Assembly: GCA_028554645.1 (NCBI GenBank)
Contig: JAQOOI010000079.1
Location: 806,001 to 870,000 of the forward strand
Reading direction: 5' to 3'
Length of the DNA: 64,000 bases
Origin: Omphalotus guepiniiformis
Lineage: Eukaryota > Basidiomycota > Agaricomycetes > Agaricales > Omphalotaceae
The notes under the pieces were generated by a model. That model searched no databases. It was not told where the DNA came from and saw nothing but the letters and a program-made list of their open reading frames with translations. Position numbers and translations under genes: made by a program. Shown piece by piece: positions 34,772-45,207 of the stretch (the stretch's first letter is position 1; every line of letters begins with the position of its first letter).

Positions 34772-35175
34772 ATGTCTTCATTCTTCGTGAACCTGTATCG
34801 ATCCGCTACGAGGTAAGGAAATCACAACGAGTCTCACTGATTTCTGCACTGACCCGTATGGACTTGTGCTTGACAGAACGTTGGTTAAAAGAGTTTCGCG
34901 AAATGGAGGTGAAGACAAGGGTCACAGGTACAGACTCCTCTGCCCTGTTGAGCAGGAATAAACTGATCAACGATATGTTTTCCTATTTAGTGGCCCTGTT
35001 GAGCAAACGTTCGTATAATCAGCATCCCTTGCGTCTCTATATCTCCAGAATACTTACTTACATATCTTGAAATCACAGATATCGACGAAGAGGGCGTGAC
35101 GACGGTGCTGTTAAAGGTCCAAAACCCAAACCCAAACCCTCTGGACCTAAACGAAATTCCGCGGCGGAGGCTTGA
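34772..35175 (+). CDS. Small four-exon gene, tandem copy B
   Basis: Exons 34772-34812, 34877-34927, 34991-35008 and 35079-35175 encode 68 residues (MSSFFVNLYRSATR..., YRRRGRDDGAVKGPKPKPKP, ...RNSAAEA). Exon lengths and phases match copy A, while the third exon is 6 bases shorter and the fourth 21 shorter. The conserved pieces are the M-S-S-[LF]-F-V start, the Y-R-R-R-G motif, and the G-P-x-K-P-K-P-K tail. A TATA-like GATATAAAG is about 105 bases upstream near 34663. The transposon lies about 250 bases upstream of its start. Function is unknown. Confidence 0.62.
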
Positions 35176-35718
35176 ACGTGAACGTTTGAACCTCAACAAC
35201 TCGGATATCTTCGGTTCGGATTACTATGTGGCAGTAGAATTAGGAGTACACTTCGGACTTTATTCGCAACGGCGATGATGGAAGCCAGAATAGGTAGCTT
35301 ATGTAATTACATAATCATCCTGTTGCACACTGCATGGACCTTGTTCTTCATCCGCCGTCGTTTTTGGAATCACTTTTGCGACACTTGCGCGTACTTATCG
35401 ATTATCCGTTACCAAAACCGCCTGATATATCTGTTCCGGATGCACTATCAACTAGCTAAGGGGACCTTCGTACCGTGACGGTCATGCGAAATGCATTCCC
35501 ATAATCAATGATATCGTCGTCGGCTCCTCATGGAAATGTGCTTCGAAAGTTTGTAACAGCTAAGTTGGATACTTTGGCATGTCATTCAGAATGATATCGC
35601 GCGAGAAGGCGCTGAGTAGCTGAGCAGCTGACCCGAAATGCACAGGGTCTGTCTCATTTACACACCACTATATAAGTAGCTTGTTCATGCGAATTTTTTT
35701 CAGTGCATTCCCCAAAAA
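35176..35718. other. Intergenic, no gene seen
   Basis: 3' flank of copy B and promoter of the flavin monooxygenase. A TATA-like TATATAAG occurs near 35668. Confidence 0.5.
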
Positions 35719-38298
35719 ATGTCACTCAATATTGGGGGCTTCCCTCTGCCCACTTTGGAACACCTCAACGCGCAAATTTCACCCAATCTCGACTCTAAAA
35801 AAGCTGCATCAGAATGGTTCACCTCGTTTGCCTCCTATGCAGAAACTGGCGATGTGGACGGCGTTATCAGCCTGTTCCATCCCGAGTCGTACTGGCGCGA
35901 CATGCTCGCTCTCACTTGGGATTTTCGTACCTTCTCAGGAATTGATTATATCAAACAATTCCTCACGGATAGACTCAAGTCTTCACAACTTAAATCATTC
36001 AAATTGCGCGACGAATACCTTGATTTGCAACAGCCCTTCCCTGATCTCGCATGGATATCGTTCATGTTCGATTTCGAGGTCGGCGAGGTTGGAGTTGTTT
36101 CTGGTATAGGGCGACTCGTACCTCAGGCCGATGGGTCATGGAAGGCCAATTGTATCTATACAAATCTTGAAGACCTGAAGTTCGCTCCTGAGAAGATAGG
36201 TCACCTTCGGAACCACGAACCGAATCACGGCCTATGGGCGTCGCAGAGGGAACGAGAGGTTGCATTTGAAGACAAGGAGCCGACGGTTTTGATTATAGGA
36301 GGAGGACAGGGTGGTTTGAGTCTTGCTGCGAGGCTCAAGGCACTAGACGTTTCGACTTTGATCATCGAGAAGAATGCCAAAATTGGAGACAGCTGGAGGG
36401 AGCGTTACAAGGCATTGTGTCTGCATGATCCGGTCTGTGAGTGTTACTCCGCTCTAGGGTATCATAGTCCTGAGTTCTGGGCTCATATACATCCTATCGC
36501 GACAGGGTATGATCATATGCCATATCTCCCGTCAGTTTCCACGCAGTCCCTGTCTTTTACAACTTCAGACTGATGGCTTGGTCATTCGTACAGATTCCCA
36601 CCAACTTGGCCTGCATATAGTCCCGCTGAGAAGGTGAAATATCTTTTTCAAGTTCCTGTCATGTGCTTCATTCGAAGGCTGACCGTGCGCCCGTGTCATG
36701 ATGCAGCTCGCCGGATGGTTGGAATCCTATGCTCTCGCGATGGAAGTGAACGTTTGGACTTCAACTGAGGTTGTTAAGGCCGCTCGTGATGAAAGTACCG
36801 GTCGATGGATTGTGACACTTAAATCGGCCGGTGGGAAGGAGCGCGTGTTTAAGGATATCAAGCATCTTGTCTTTGCCACGGGGCTCGCAGGGAACCAACC
36901 GAACATACCTTCGTACCCTGGGACGGTGAGAGCTTGCTTGAAGAACCATAGGCCCGGGACCTTTGTTGACTTTGTGTAATGATTGGGATGCAGGACGTGT
37001 TCAATGGCAAGATTCTTCACTCGACGCAGCATAAACTGGCCTCAGACCATGCTGGAAAAAAGGTCGTTGTCGTCGGAGCTTGTACTTCTGGTTTGTCCCA
37101 CTATCATGGATGTTTTACCACGTAACTTGACTGTGACATCGAACAGCGCATGATATTGCTTCGGACTATTACCTTCATGGTGTCGGTACGTCGTATGGTT
37201 ATGGAGTCCTTTCGTATCTTGATTGCAGTTGCTATAGATGTCACGATGTATCAAAGGAGCTCTTCATATATCATGTCCACGAAGAATGGGTGGAAAGTCC
37301 TTTTTGATGGTAGGGCGTTGTTCATCTCCGGTTCCACACTAGATTGATTATGTCATTCAAAGGTCTATATTCCGAAGGAGGCCTCCCCACTGACATCGCC
37401 GATCGCGTCAACGCTTCCTTCCCTCATGCATTTGCTTATAATGGCTTCGCCCAACGTGCAACTGATGCGATTGCTGAACTTGACAAGTACGTTCTGCTAT
37501 TTAATCGATTACTCTGGGTGTTGGACTACTCTCATTCCTATATATCAGGCCTCTACTTGATGGCCTGCGTCAACGTGGGTTCAAGCTAAATATGGGTATT
37601 GACGGATCAGGATTTGCGTTATTGGCGTGGACGAAGGCGTCTGGCTATTACCTAGGTGAGTTACATGTATCAATTGCATATACTTTCTTCTTGTTCGACG
37701 GACGCTTACGTGCGTTTACGCCAGACGTTGGCGCGAGTCAAATGATAGTAGACGGCAAAATCAAATTGAAAAACGATAGTCAGATAGAACGGTTCACGGA
37801 GACCGGCATTCGATTTGAAGATGGAAGCGAGCTGCTGGCGGATGTTGTGGTCTTTGCCACTGGGTACGTTTATAATTTCTATTCGACCGTTCTACGTTCA
37901 TCAAAATGACCTTGTTCTTTGAATCAGCTTCGGTGACTCTCGTGGAGTCGTTCGCAAGATCTGTGGGGACGAAGTGGCAGACAAGTGTTGTAGAATTTGG
38001 GGTTTGGACCCGGAGGGCGAGATTAATGGAGCGTGGCGCGACCTAGGCATCCCAGGTTTGTGGTACATGACGGGTGGGTAGCAAGTCTCGCGCACCGTTC
38101 TGAATATTCGAGCTAATGCATTGTTTCAGGTAATCTGGCTTTGGGTCGGTTCCATTCCAAACATATAGCGCTCCGTGAGTCGTTATTTTTGTCTTGTGGT
38201 CGAATTGACGTTGACCGGAGACCTGGTATGCAGAAATAAAAGCCATAGAAGAGGGGATTTTTGGCCCTCGGTATACGCGTGAAACGAAGTTGTATTAA
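35719..38298 (+). CDS. Flavin-dependent monooxygenase with NTF2-like N-domain
   Basis: Thirteen exons with GT-AG introns encode 611 residues. Residues about 20-150 form an NTF2/SnoaL-like domain (AASEWFTSFASYAETGDVDG, RDMLALTWDFRTFSG). The FAD fold follows as PTVLIIGGGQGGLSLAARLK. Then come the DPVWYDHMPYLPFPPTWPAY segment, a nucleotide-binding segment VVVVGACTSAHDIASDY, and the late motif VVVFATGFGD. This domain order is known from fungal YUCCA-like flavin monooxygenases. The enzyme probably uses FAD and NADPH to oxygenate a small molecule; the substrate is unknown. The start is the ATG at 35719, giving MSLNIGGFPLP. No cluster partners are nearby. A short exon of 25 bases (36506-36530) encodes WYDHMPYL. 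Confidence 0.9.
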
Positions 38299-38594
38299 GT
38301 GTCCAGTCGCTCATAGCGTAGTACCTGTGTACCCTTTGCATGTATTACCATAAGACAAAGCCCGTCGCACTCGCACCAATGTATTTTCGAGTACATCGAG
38401 CAAAGCGAGCACTATACTGGGAAAGTCGCGTGGAGCAAAGCCGAGTCGATCAGAAATTCCAGAGGCTGTGCCGCAAGTATGATGCCTCGTGCATTGCTGT
38501 ATAGGAAGCAATAGACCAGCAATAGACATGGCGCCCACTCAGATTGTGCTCATTAGCACTCCTTGCGAGGCTGCAGTCTCTGCAGTTATCTGTC

Positions 38595-41500
38595 ATGCTT
38601 GTTCTTCAATGGCTGCTCAGGGCTCTACGAAACATCTTCCGCGACAACTCTTCCATTGTATTTTTACGATCTTTCATTCGAAAAATTTTGTATGAGAACA
38701 CCCCCAATGTACGATCTTCAATTCGGCGCATCTTCTTCTCTCTGCTTGCCAAACTTTCAGCTTTGAACCGAAAGCACACCAAGGCTAATCCTGGCGACAA
38801 TGGGACTCCCAAAACTCCCTCGGATGCAGCTCAAAGCTCAGGAATTGACGTCAAAAAAGGTTCCTCGACTGTGAAGACCGAGAACCACGATGATACCCCA
38901 TCCACAGCGCTACCTTCCACAACGACAGATGCTATTGTCACCTGCGCAAGCGCAGTGCCAGGTTCATCCACACTACATCCATACCCTTTGAATTATAACA
39001 GTTCACGCACTTCAATGTCCTCCATGGACATTGGTACATCTAATCACCACTGGTTCCACGACGCAGATATTGGTAGCCGCCCTAGACCTGCCAGTACAGG
39101 AATACATGACTCCAACAACAATCGCCTTTCTCAAATTTCCCATACATCTCGACTCTCTCTTCGCTCGCAGCAGTCCCTTAATCCGACGTCGACGCCACAC
39201 AACAGATCTGGAGAGTTTGCAGCTCACCCTAACTATTCGACATCTCGAATTGCTTATCCAAGCGTTTCTGGGTTCCCGCACGGAAGGCGTGGACGTAGTC
39301 CACGACCGAGCCCGCAACCCAGTGCAAACGCATCGAGGATATCCCTCGTACCGCCACCAAGCGTGTTTGCTCGTAGTGCCAGTCCAGCTTCTCTTCCACC
39401 TGACATAGTAATCGAGCGTTCGCGCACGCAAGATACACAGGATTTTGAGAATGTTGGCGGACTGGATGTAAATACGGAAGGTTACGAGCTTACACCCGTG
39501 ATGGCTTCCCCTACGGAAGAACTTTCGTATACGCTCGCTGGGAATGTGGCTGATCCGGCAAGACAGCAGTTGCAAGAGGTGTACAATTGTTTCTACACTA
39601 TGGCACCAGAAGCACAATCTCGGTATCAGAGGGAGAGTTTAGTGTAAGTCTGGTTCGTTGATAATGCCGAAGAGGATTATGCTTATAAAAATGGATGGGC
39701 ATTGTAGTAGATAAAAAGGAGACCTCTCGAATACTAGAGCCGATGACGACAAAATTTGATGTGTGAGCTGGGCAAGGTTCCGGGAGAAGAGTTCGCGCTG
39801 ACTCTTATGATTACACCATATAGCCAAGAGGTACCCCTCGGATGGGAACAACGGTTACACATCGAAGGAGCTGGATATTTCGTCTACGAAAAGAAAGTAC
39901 GTCCGCTTCCCATCTCTTTTTGTCACTGTCCGCTTATTTTACGAAATCTACTACTCTACCCAACCACTATACCCAGAAATTCTACACAGACGCCAACATC
40001 CTCTCCCCTGATATTCTGCGACTTGTTACACTTTGCATGAACCGCATTGATAATTTCGTCCAAACTAATGGTATCGAACTGCATCCTGGTGTTAACATCG
40101 TGCTGGATGTGACTCAAGCTCCGGAGTTCGAGGATGGGTTCTATTGTCAGTATTATATGGTTGATCACAAGACGAAGACTGTGTTCTGGCTTGATGAGTT
40201 TGACACCGGAGATTTGTCAGTTTGGGGGGAAGTGAAAGGTGCTACAGAGTTGGAACATATTCGTGAGTTTTGTTGGCGTGAACAGTGATGCAGTCGACTT
40301 CATGATTGTGTTTTTTTTCTAGGTCACGAAATTGAAACGCAATACTGGCACCATTGTAGTTTGTTTCCAGACTCCTTCAAGCTTAACGAAGAGCACGTCG
40401 ATGAATTGAGGGATATTTTGATGCATGCTGTCTCTGGTATGTGGTTTCCTTCATATCCGTATTGTTATGCCGAGATTTTCTGGTGTTCCTTTCGCTTAGA
40501 TCACCTAACGTCCTTGACAAGCACTGTTCCGTACCCCATGAGCGAACTTCAACAAATGCTCTCGTTAGTGAATAACATGAGGAGTGAGCGCGCAAAAAAC
40601 CCCTTTTTTGAGGAGATACTATTGACATATGTGTAACAGAAAATACGTCCACGAATCGGATGGTAGCTGCTTATAGTGAGTGCACCTCCCAACGAAAAAA
40701 TAATCCAGCTGACCATGCCATGTATTTTCCATGTCAGGCCGAATTATGCACATTTTTGGTAAACATCCTCCCTTTTTCATGCCTTCCTCAATTATTCACC
40801 CGACTTATTCACAATCATAGTTCGACAACGATTTCTCAACTTTCATGGGCAGCCTTCTGCCCGTCTTGACCGAGACCGCTCGATTCACCACCCGAAAAAC
40901 TTTGTCCCACGCAAGTCTGTCCTATTGCGCTGCATCTCTCCGCTGCTTTTCAGCGCGCCGGAGATATATTACCATGCACTCAACAAGATCTGGGTTGATG
41001 GACTAGTACATCAAGCGACTTGGGCTGGATTCATAGGTCGTTTGCTGGGTGAATGGCAAGAGTTGATTCTTTTTGTATGTCATTTCATTTATCGTCTCGG
41101 CATTGACACACCTGGCTAACTGGTACTCAACCCTTTTCAAACCAAACAGGACACAGTGCTTTTAAACGCCAATGTCGCCTTCCTTGCAATTCAGTCTGTC
41201 GATGACGCATCCGATTCACCCAACCGATCACCTGCGCAAATAACGAGCTACCTGTCTGTCGTAGCGAGTATAGGGAGTGTTATCGTCGGTCTGGTGCTAG
41301 CACGGAAGAACAGGGTGAAAGAAAAACAAAGCGCTACAGATGCAGCCCTTTTTTTGAATTCGTTCGTGGCGAAAGATAGGCTTGGGCTTGAGACGCTAGC
41401 GATTTTGTATAGTATGCCGTATGCTTTATTACTTTGGGGGTACGTGTCTCTATTGTCTTGGGGGATTTTTTCCTGAATTTTGTGAACTAATACGGTTGAA

Positions 41501-41990
41501 TTCACGTTATAGAGTGTTGTTGTTCCTCGCTGCGTTCTCTTGCATGTGTCTGAACGCCTCCTCGGATCTCGTCCGGTCGATATTCAGTTCTGCGTGGCTT
41601 ATAATTGCTGTTTCGCTCTTGTGGTGTATAACCGTGTTGTCAACGTGGGAACACCGATGGGACCCGAATAAGAGTTTCTGGGAGAGAGTATTTGAGGGTA
41701 TTGTATGGGTTATAATGAAGATTTGGAGAGGGTTTGAGGCAGTGGTTTCAGGGCAAGTGTTTGTGAATGCGAAGAATTGGGTGAGGAAACGTGATGATGA
41801 AAATGGAAGTGTACACCACACTAGAGAGGAGGAGGAAGGAAGAAATACAGATGTAAGGCCGACACCTGATAGGAAGGGGTCTGTAGGAACGATTGTTGTG
41901 GATTTATTGAGGAGGTCGTCGTTGTTTAGTAAAGCTGAAAAAGGGACGGAGAGGAAGAATAGTGATGACTCTGCGAGGACGGTTGTATGA
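38595..41990 (+). CDS. WW-like domain membrane protein, paralogue 2
   Basis: A long first exon (38595-39643) begins MLVLQWLLRALRNIFRDNSS and encodes a hydrophobic/basic start and a long Ser/Pro/Arg-rich disordered region. The acceptor at 39821-39823 joins it in frame as RESLVQEVPLGWEQRLHIEG. That is the WW-like module also seen in paralogue 1, followed by YFVYEKKFYTDANILSPDIL. Next is YYMVDHKTKTVFWLDEFD and helical parts (HEIETQYWHHCSLFPDSFKL, APEIYYHALNKIWVDGLVHQ). Membrane segments follow (SYLSVVASIGSVIVGLVLA, MPYALLLWG, SSAWLIIAVSLLWCITVLST), then a charged tail. About ten exons. The later exons are joined by GT-AG introns. Function is unknown. Confidence 0.78.
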
Positions 41991-42206
41991 TGGATTTTAT
42001 GTATATCTACTAATCTAGGAAGAAATGTTTGCGGCGTTTGTATTGCTTTGCTCTGGTTAGACTAGTGGTATGTATTTTCAGGAATATTAGTGTTCGCATT
42101 CATCTCATCCAGGGAGAACGAGCATTTGAAAGAATTCATAACAGTCTGCTTCAATGAATATCGAAGAGGGAAAAATTATCATTGCTTTCGACCGAATATC
42201 AACGAA

Positions 42207-44018
42207 CTAAAATTCGCCTCCAAGGTCCTCATCATCCAACTCTCCATCCTGAATTTCTTTCGCAAGCTCCTTCTCCCTTTCCCTTGCGCCCTCAGCATCA
42301 GCAAGTTCCTTTCTATGCGCATTGAGTGGGTATCGCATAGCCTACCAAAAGCATTTACAATCAAACATCCAGAAAAAAAGAAAGGATAAAAAACACCCAC
42401 CTTAACACTCTCATTATGCAACTCCAAACAATACCCAATCCTCCTCTCAAAAACATCCTTAACATCAAACCCATACCCTTTCTTAACACCTCCAGCTCCA
42501 CCACACTGCATCCATCCTCTCTCATGAACAAGTCTACCATCAATCACACCATCACGAATCGCTTTCCCAACAATATACTCTGCATCTTCCTCAGAATCTA
42601 AATGGAGCTTGACACAGATATCTTTCAACGAAATGAGAGAATACGCAAGTGAAAGACGTCTAATCCCAGTTTTAATCACGTTCTGACGTAAACGCATGAT
42701 TAGAGTGTGGGTTTTGTCAGCTTGGAACGTCGTGGAATGCTTTGAGAGGGTTTGTTGGAATTGAGAAAGGGATCCCGTACGGACGGCTTTAACGAAAAAA
42801 AAAAAAAAAAAACGATTAATACTCCCCGTGTTAAATTTTGCGATACGAAAACAAGCTCCTCACCTTTAACAATCTCAAAATACCCAACCAAAGCCTTCTC
42901 CAAAACCGGATGCCTAAAAACACCTCTATCCGGTATATCCCCCATCAACAACTCAACAACCACAAAAAGCTTATACACAGCCTGATAAAACCCAGGCGCA
43001 ACAGTCGCCGGTGGCGCACGCCTAATGGCTTGTTGCAAATTGACATGAGCGTCTGTGTAGGAAAGCTGCACGGCCTTTATACGTCCTAGGTAGTAGTGGT
43101 ATCGAGCGTATTGGGGGTTACCGGCTGAGGTGGGGAATGTGGTTTTGGAGACTAGTTTGTCTGCTTGGGAGTAGAGGCTTGAAGCGAGGTAGGAGCGGAG
43201 GAGACGGTTGATGAGGGATGCGAGGGTGTCCGAGTCGTGTCGGAGGGCGGCGGTACGTTGGGCGGCGAGGTATAGCCTGGGTTTAAAAAAGTGAATTGGT
43301 GAATATGTGGTTGGTGTAAAAGAAAGGTAAAGAGGGTACTCACGGACGAGCCTCAGCCAAATCACCATCAAGCTCGTAAGTTCTCTCAACTGCGAACCAG
43401 ACTTTAGCCGCGATAGGATCCAAACTCCTACGGTTCAATGCGTGCATCTTCTGCACTGTCTCCTGAGCAAGTTCTTTAGCTTTCGATGAAGGAGATTGAA
43501 GTTTGAGGAGTTGGTGGATTATAAGCAACCGGAAGTAGATGTCGACTTCTGGGACTGGCTCGGTTGTCGATGGGCTGCTGTGTTTCGTCGTCGTCGTCGT
43601 TGTGGGAGTTGAGTCTATTTGCATTTCGGTACTCGAAGATACGGGAGGTGGAAGCCAGGTTAAGAGGGAGGTTTTTGTTTGAGAATCTACAAAGAAATTA
43701 TTTTTTGTTTAGAGATTGTAGGAAGGAGGAATGTGTTGTTAGATTATAATCTTTTGGATAAACCTCTTCAATCGCATTCCTCAGAACGGTCTCATCGATA
43801 CGCTTTCGTAGAGCAGCAAGGGTCCTGAGTACCCGATGTGTGAATCTGGGTTCAAGGGTCGATACGGCTTTCTCGATGAGCAAGACGTTTGACTTGATCT
43901 CAGCCAAAGGTGTCGGAGGTTCCTTCTTCTTTTCTTCGGATTCTTTCTTTCCGTCGTCTTTCTTGTTTTTATCTTCCTCTTTCGAGGATTCAGCTGGTTT
44001 CGTCTCGACGTCAGGCAT
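42207..44018 (-). CDS. RPN3: 26S proteasome regulatory subunit Rpn3
   Basis: About six exons run from MPDVETKPAESSKEEDKNKK (44018) to LDDEDLGGEF (stop 42207). The N-terminus is Lys/Glu-rich, followed by EPRFTHRVLRTLAALRKRID. A TPR-like helical repeat region comes next (YFRLLIIHQLLKLQSPSSKA, RYHYYLGRIKAVQLSYTDAH). The C-terminal PCI domain has SLAYSLISLKDICVKLHLDS and AEYIVGKAIRDGVIDG. Rpn3/PSMD3 is a lid subunit of the 19S regulatory particle. The first intron (43750-43687) begins AT; the continuation VYPK-D-SQTKTSLLTWLP requires that border. It starts 191 bases from the divergent NDUFAF2 gene. An 18-base A run sits in a later intron near 42787. Confidence 0.93.
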
Positions 44019-44209
44019 GGTAGCACAGTGAGTCGGAGGAGGATATCGGATATCAAGTAAGAAGGGAAAGGAGGGGGTGTAAGTGAAGTGAGGATGGACA
44101 GACAGAGCTGACGCGTCGTCTGTCCCTTTGACGCGGTCTACCCGTGGGAAGTTTTACGGGTTTACGGGAGCGTCCCTCGAGTTGCAATGTTTGCAGGTTT
44201 GCCTTTTTC
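44019..44209. promoter_or_regulatory. Bidirectional promoter, RPN3 / NDUFAF2
   Basis: Only 191 bases separate the two divergent start codons, so one intergenic region must serve both genes. It is GC-rich with no obvious TATA box. I did not find an exact proteasome-box motif by eye. Confidence 0.55.
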
Positions 44210-44883
44210 ATGTCGTTCTTACGGAAACTCTGGAGTAAGATAAGGCATCCGACTGGGTATGCCGGTAGAGATCTTGAAGGAAACAAGTTTTATGAACGAC
44301 CGAATGCTTTGGTAGATCGAAAACCGAAACGAAGTGTGGTATATCGAGGACCGGGTGATATGTGGGATTATATAGGTGGTTCGAAGCGACTTCCTGGTGA
44401 GTATCGCTTTTATATGGTTATTTGTTGAATGAGGTGTTGAAAGGCGTTCTGAATGCGTGCGTAGTGCAATGGTCTGCATGGTTAGCTCATACACGAGTTC
44501 ATCCTCCTACTCTTCAAGAACTTCAAATGGACTTGGCGCGTCAACAACGCGTACAGCACAATGCTAGGATTCTTGAGGCCCGAGATAGGGAAGAGTCTGA
44601 GCGTCGGGTACAACTTGAAGCACATACTCCTTCGGCGGAGAGGGTAGCTGCTCCCGCGCAAGCAATTCTGTCTGCAGAAGTATCTCCACCCCCAGCTTCA
44701 TCGAAATTACATCCACCCGAGCCCACACCCGAGCCCACACCGACACCGACACCGACTCCTACCCACTCGACGACGACTCAAACGACAGACAAACCTAAAC
44801 CTTTACCGGCAACAGGACGAGACGAATACCAACCCGAGTCCTGGAATCCTAACTCACGGCCTCGTGTTAGGCGTGGGCAATGA
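44210..44883 (+). CDS. NDUFAF2: Complex I assembly factor NDUFAF2-like (NDUFA12 family)
   Basis: Two exons (44210-44396, 44465-44883) encode 201 residues. The N-terminal half shows the NDUFA12/B17.2 fold: MSFLRKLWSKIRHPTGYAGR, DLEGNKFYERPN, KRSVVYRGPGDMWDYIGG and then LPVQWSAWLAHTRVHPPTLQEL. The second half is disordered, rich in Pro, Thr and Glu, ending ESWNPNSRPRVRRGQ. The P-x-x-W-x-P ending and low-complexity tail fit the assembly factor NDUFAF2 (mimitin) rather than the structural subunit NDUFA12. It acts in mitochondria during late assembly of complex I. A tandem Pro/Glu/Thr repeat (PEPTPEPTPTPTPTPT) lies near residue 160. Confidence 0.85.
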
Positions 44884-45207
44884 AAAGTACTTAGACATAG
44901 GCCAGATGGTTTCGGGGATACATTATGCACGAGCTTAGAGCTTTTTATTCTGCATGTGTTGGGGAGCAATAACACATAATATTTCACGCTGTATGTGCTA
45001 TGTACATACTTCTTCTATCGGCCTCGTACGGTGAGTGAGAGATTACGGAGCGTGAGTGTGAGGTCATACGGATGCACTGTGCCGAGTCCGCCTGAGATCG
45101 CATTTATAAAGTCAAGTGAATTACATTTAGTTTACAGTAACAACCGCCTCAACTTTCAACTTGAACTTGCCCTCGACTTACTCCACTGAAAACTTTGAAA
45201 AGCTAAT
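44884..45207. other. Intergenic, no gene seen
   Basis: 3' flank of NDUFAF2 and promoter of the GH15 gene. No exon recognised. Confidence 0.5.

Noticed and set aside
39756..40040. Separate start for the second WW-like gene at its first downstream ATG
   Set aside because: The acceptor at 39821-39823 joins the long upstream exon in frame and gives the expected R-Y-x-R-E-S-L-V...G-W-E transition, so one gene is more likely.
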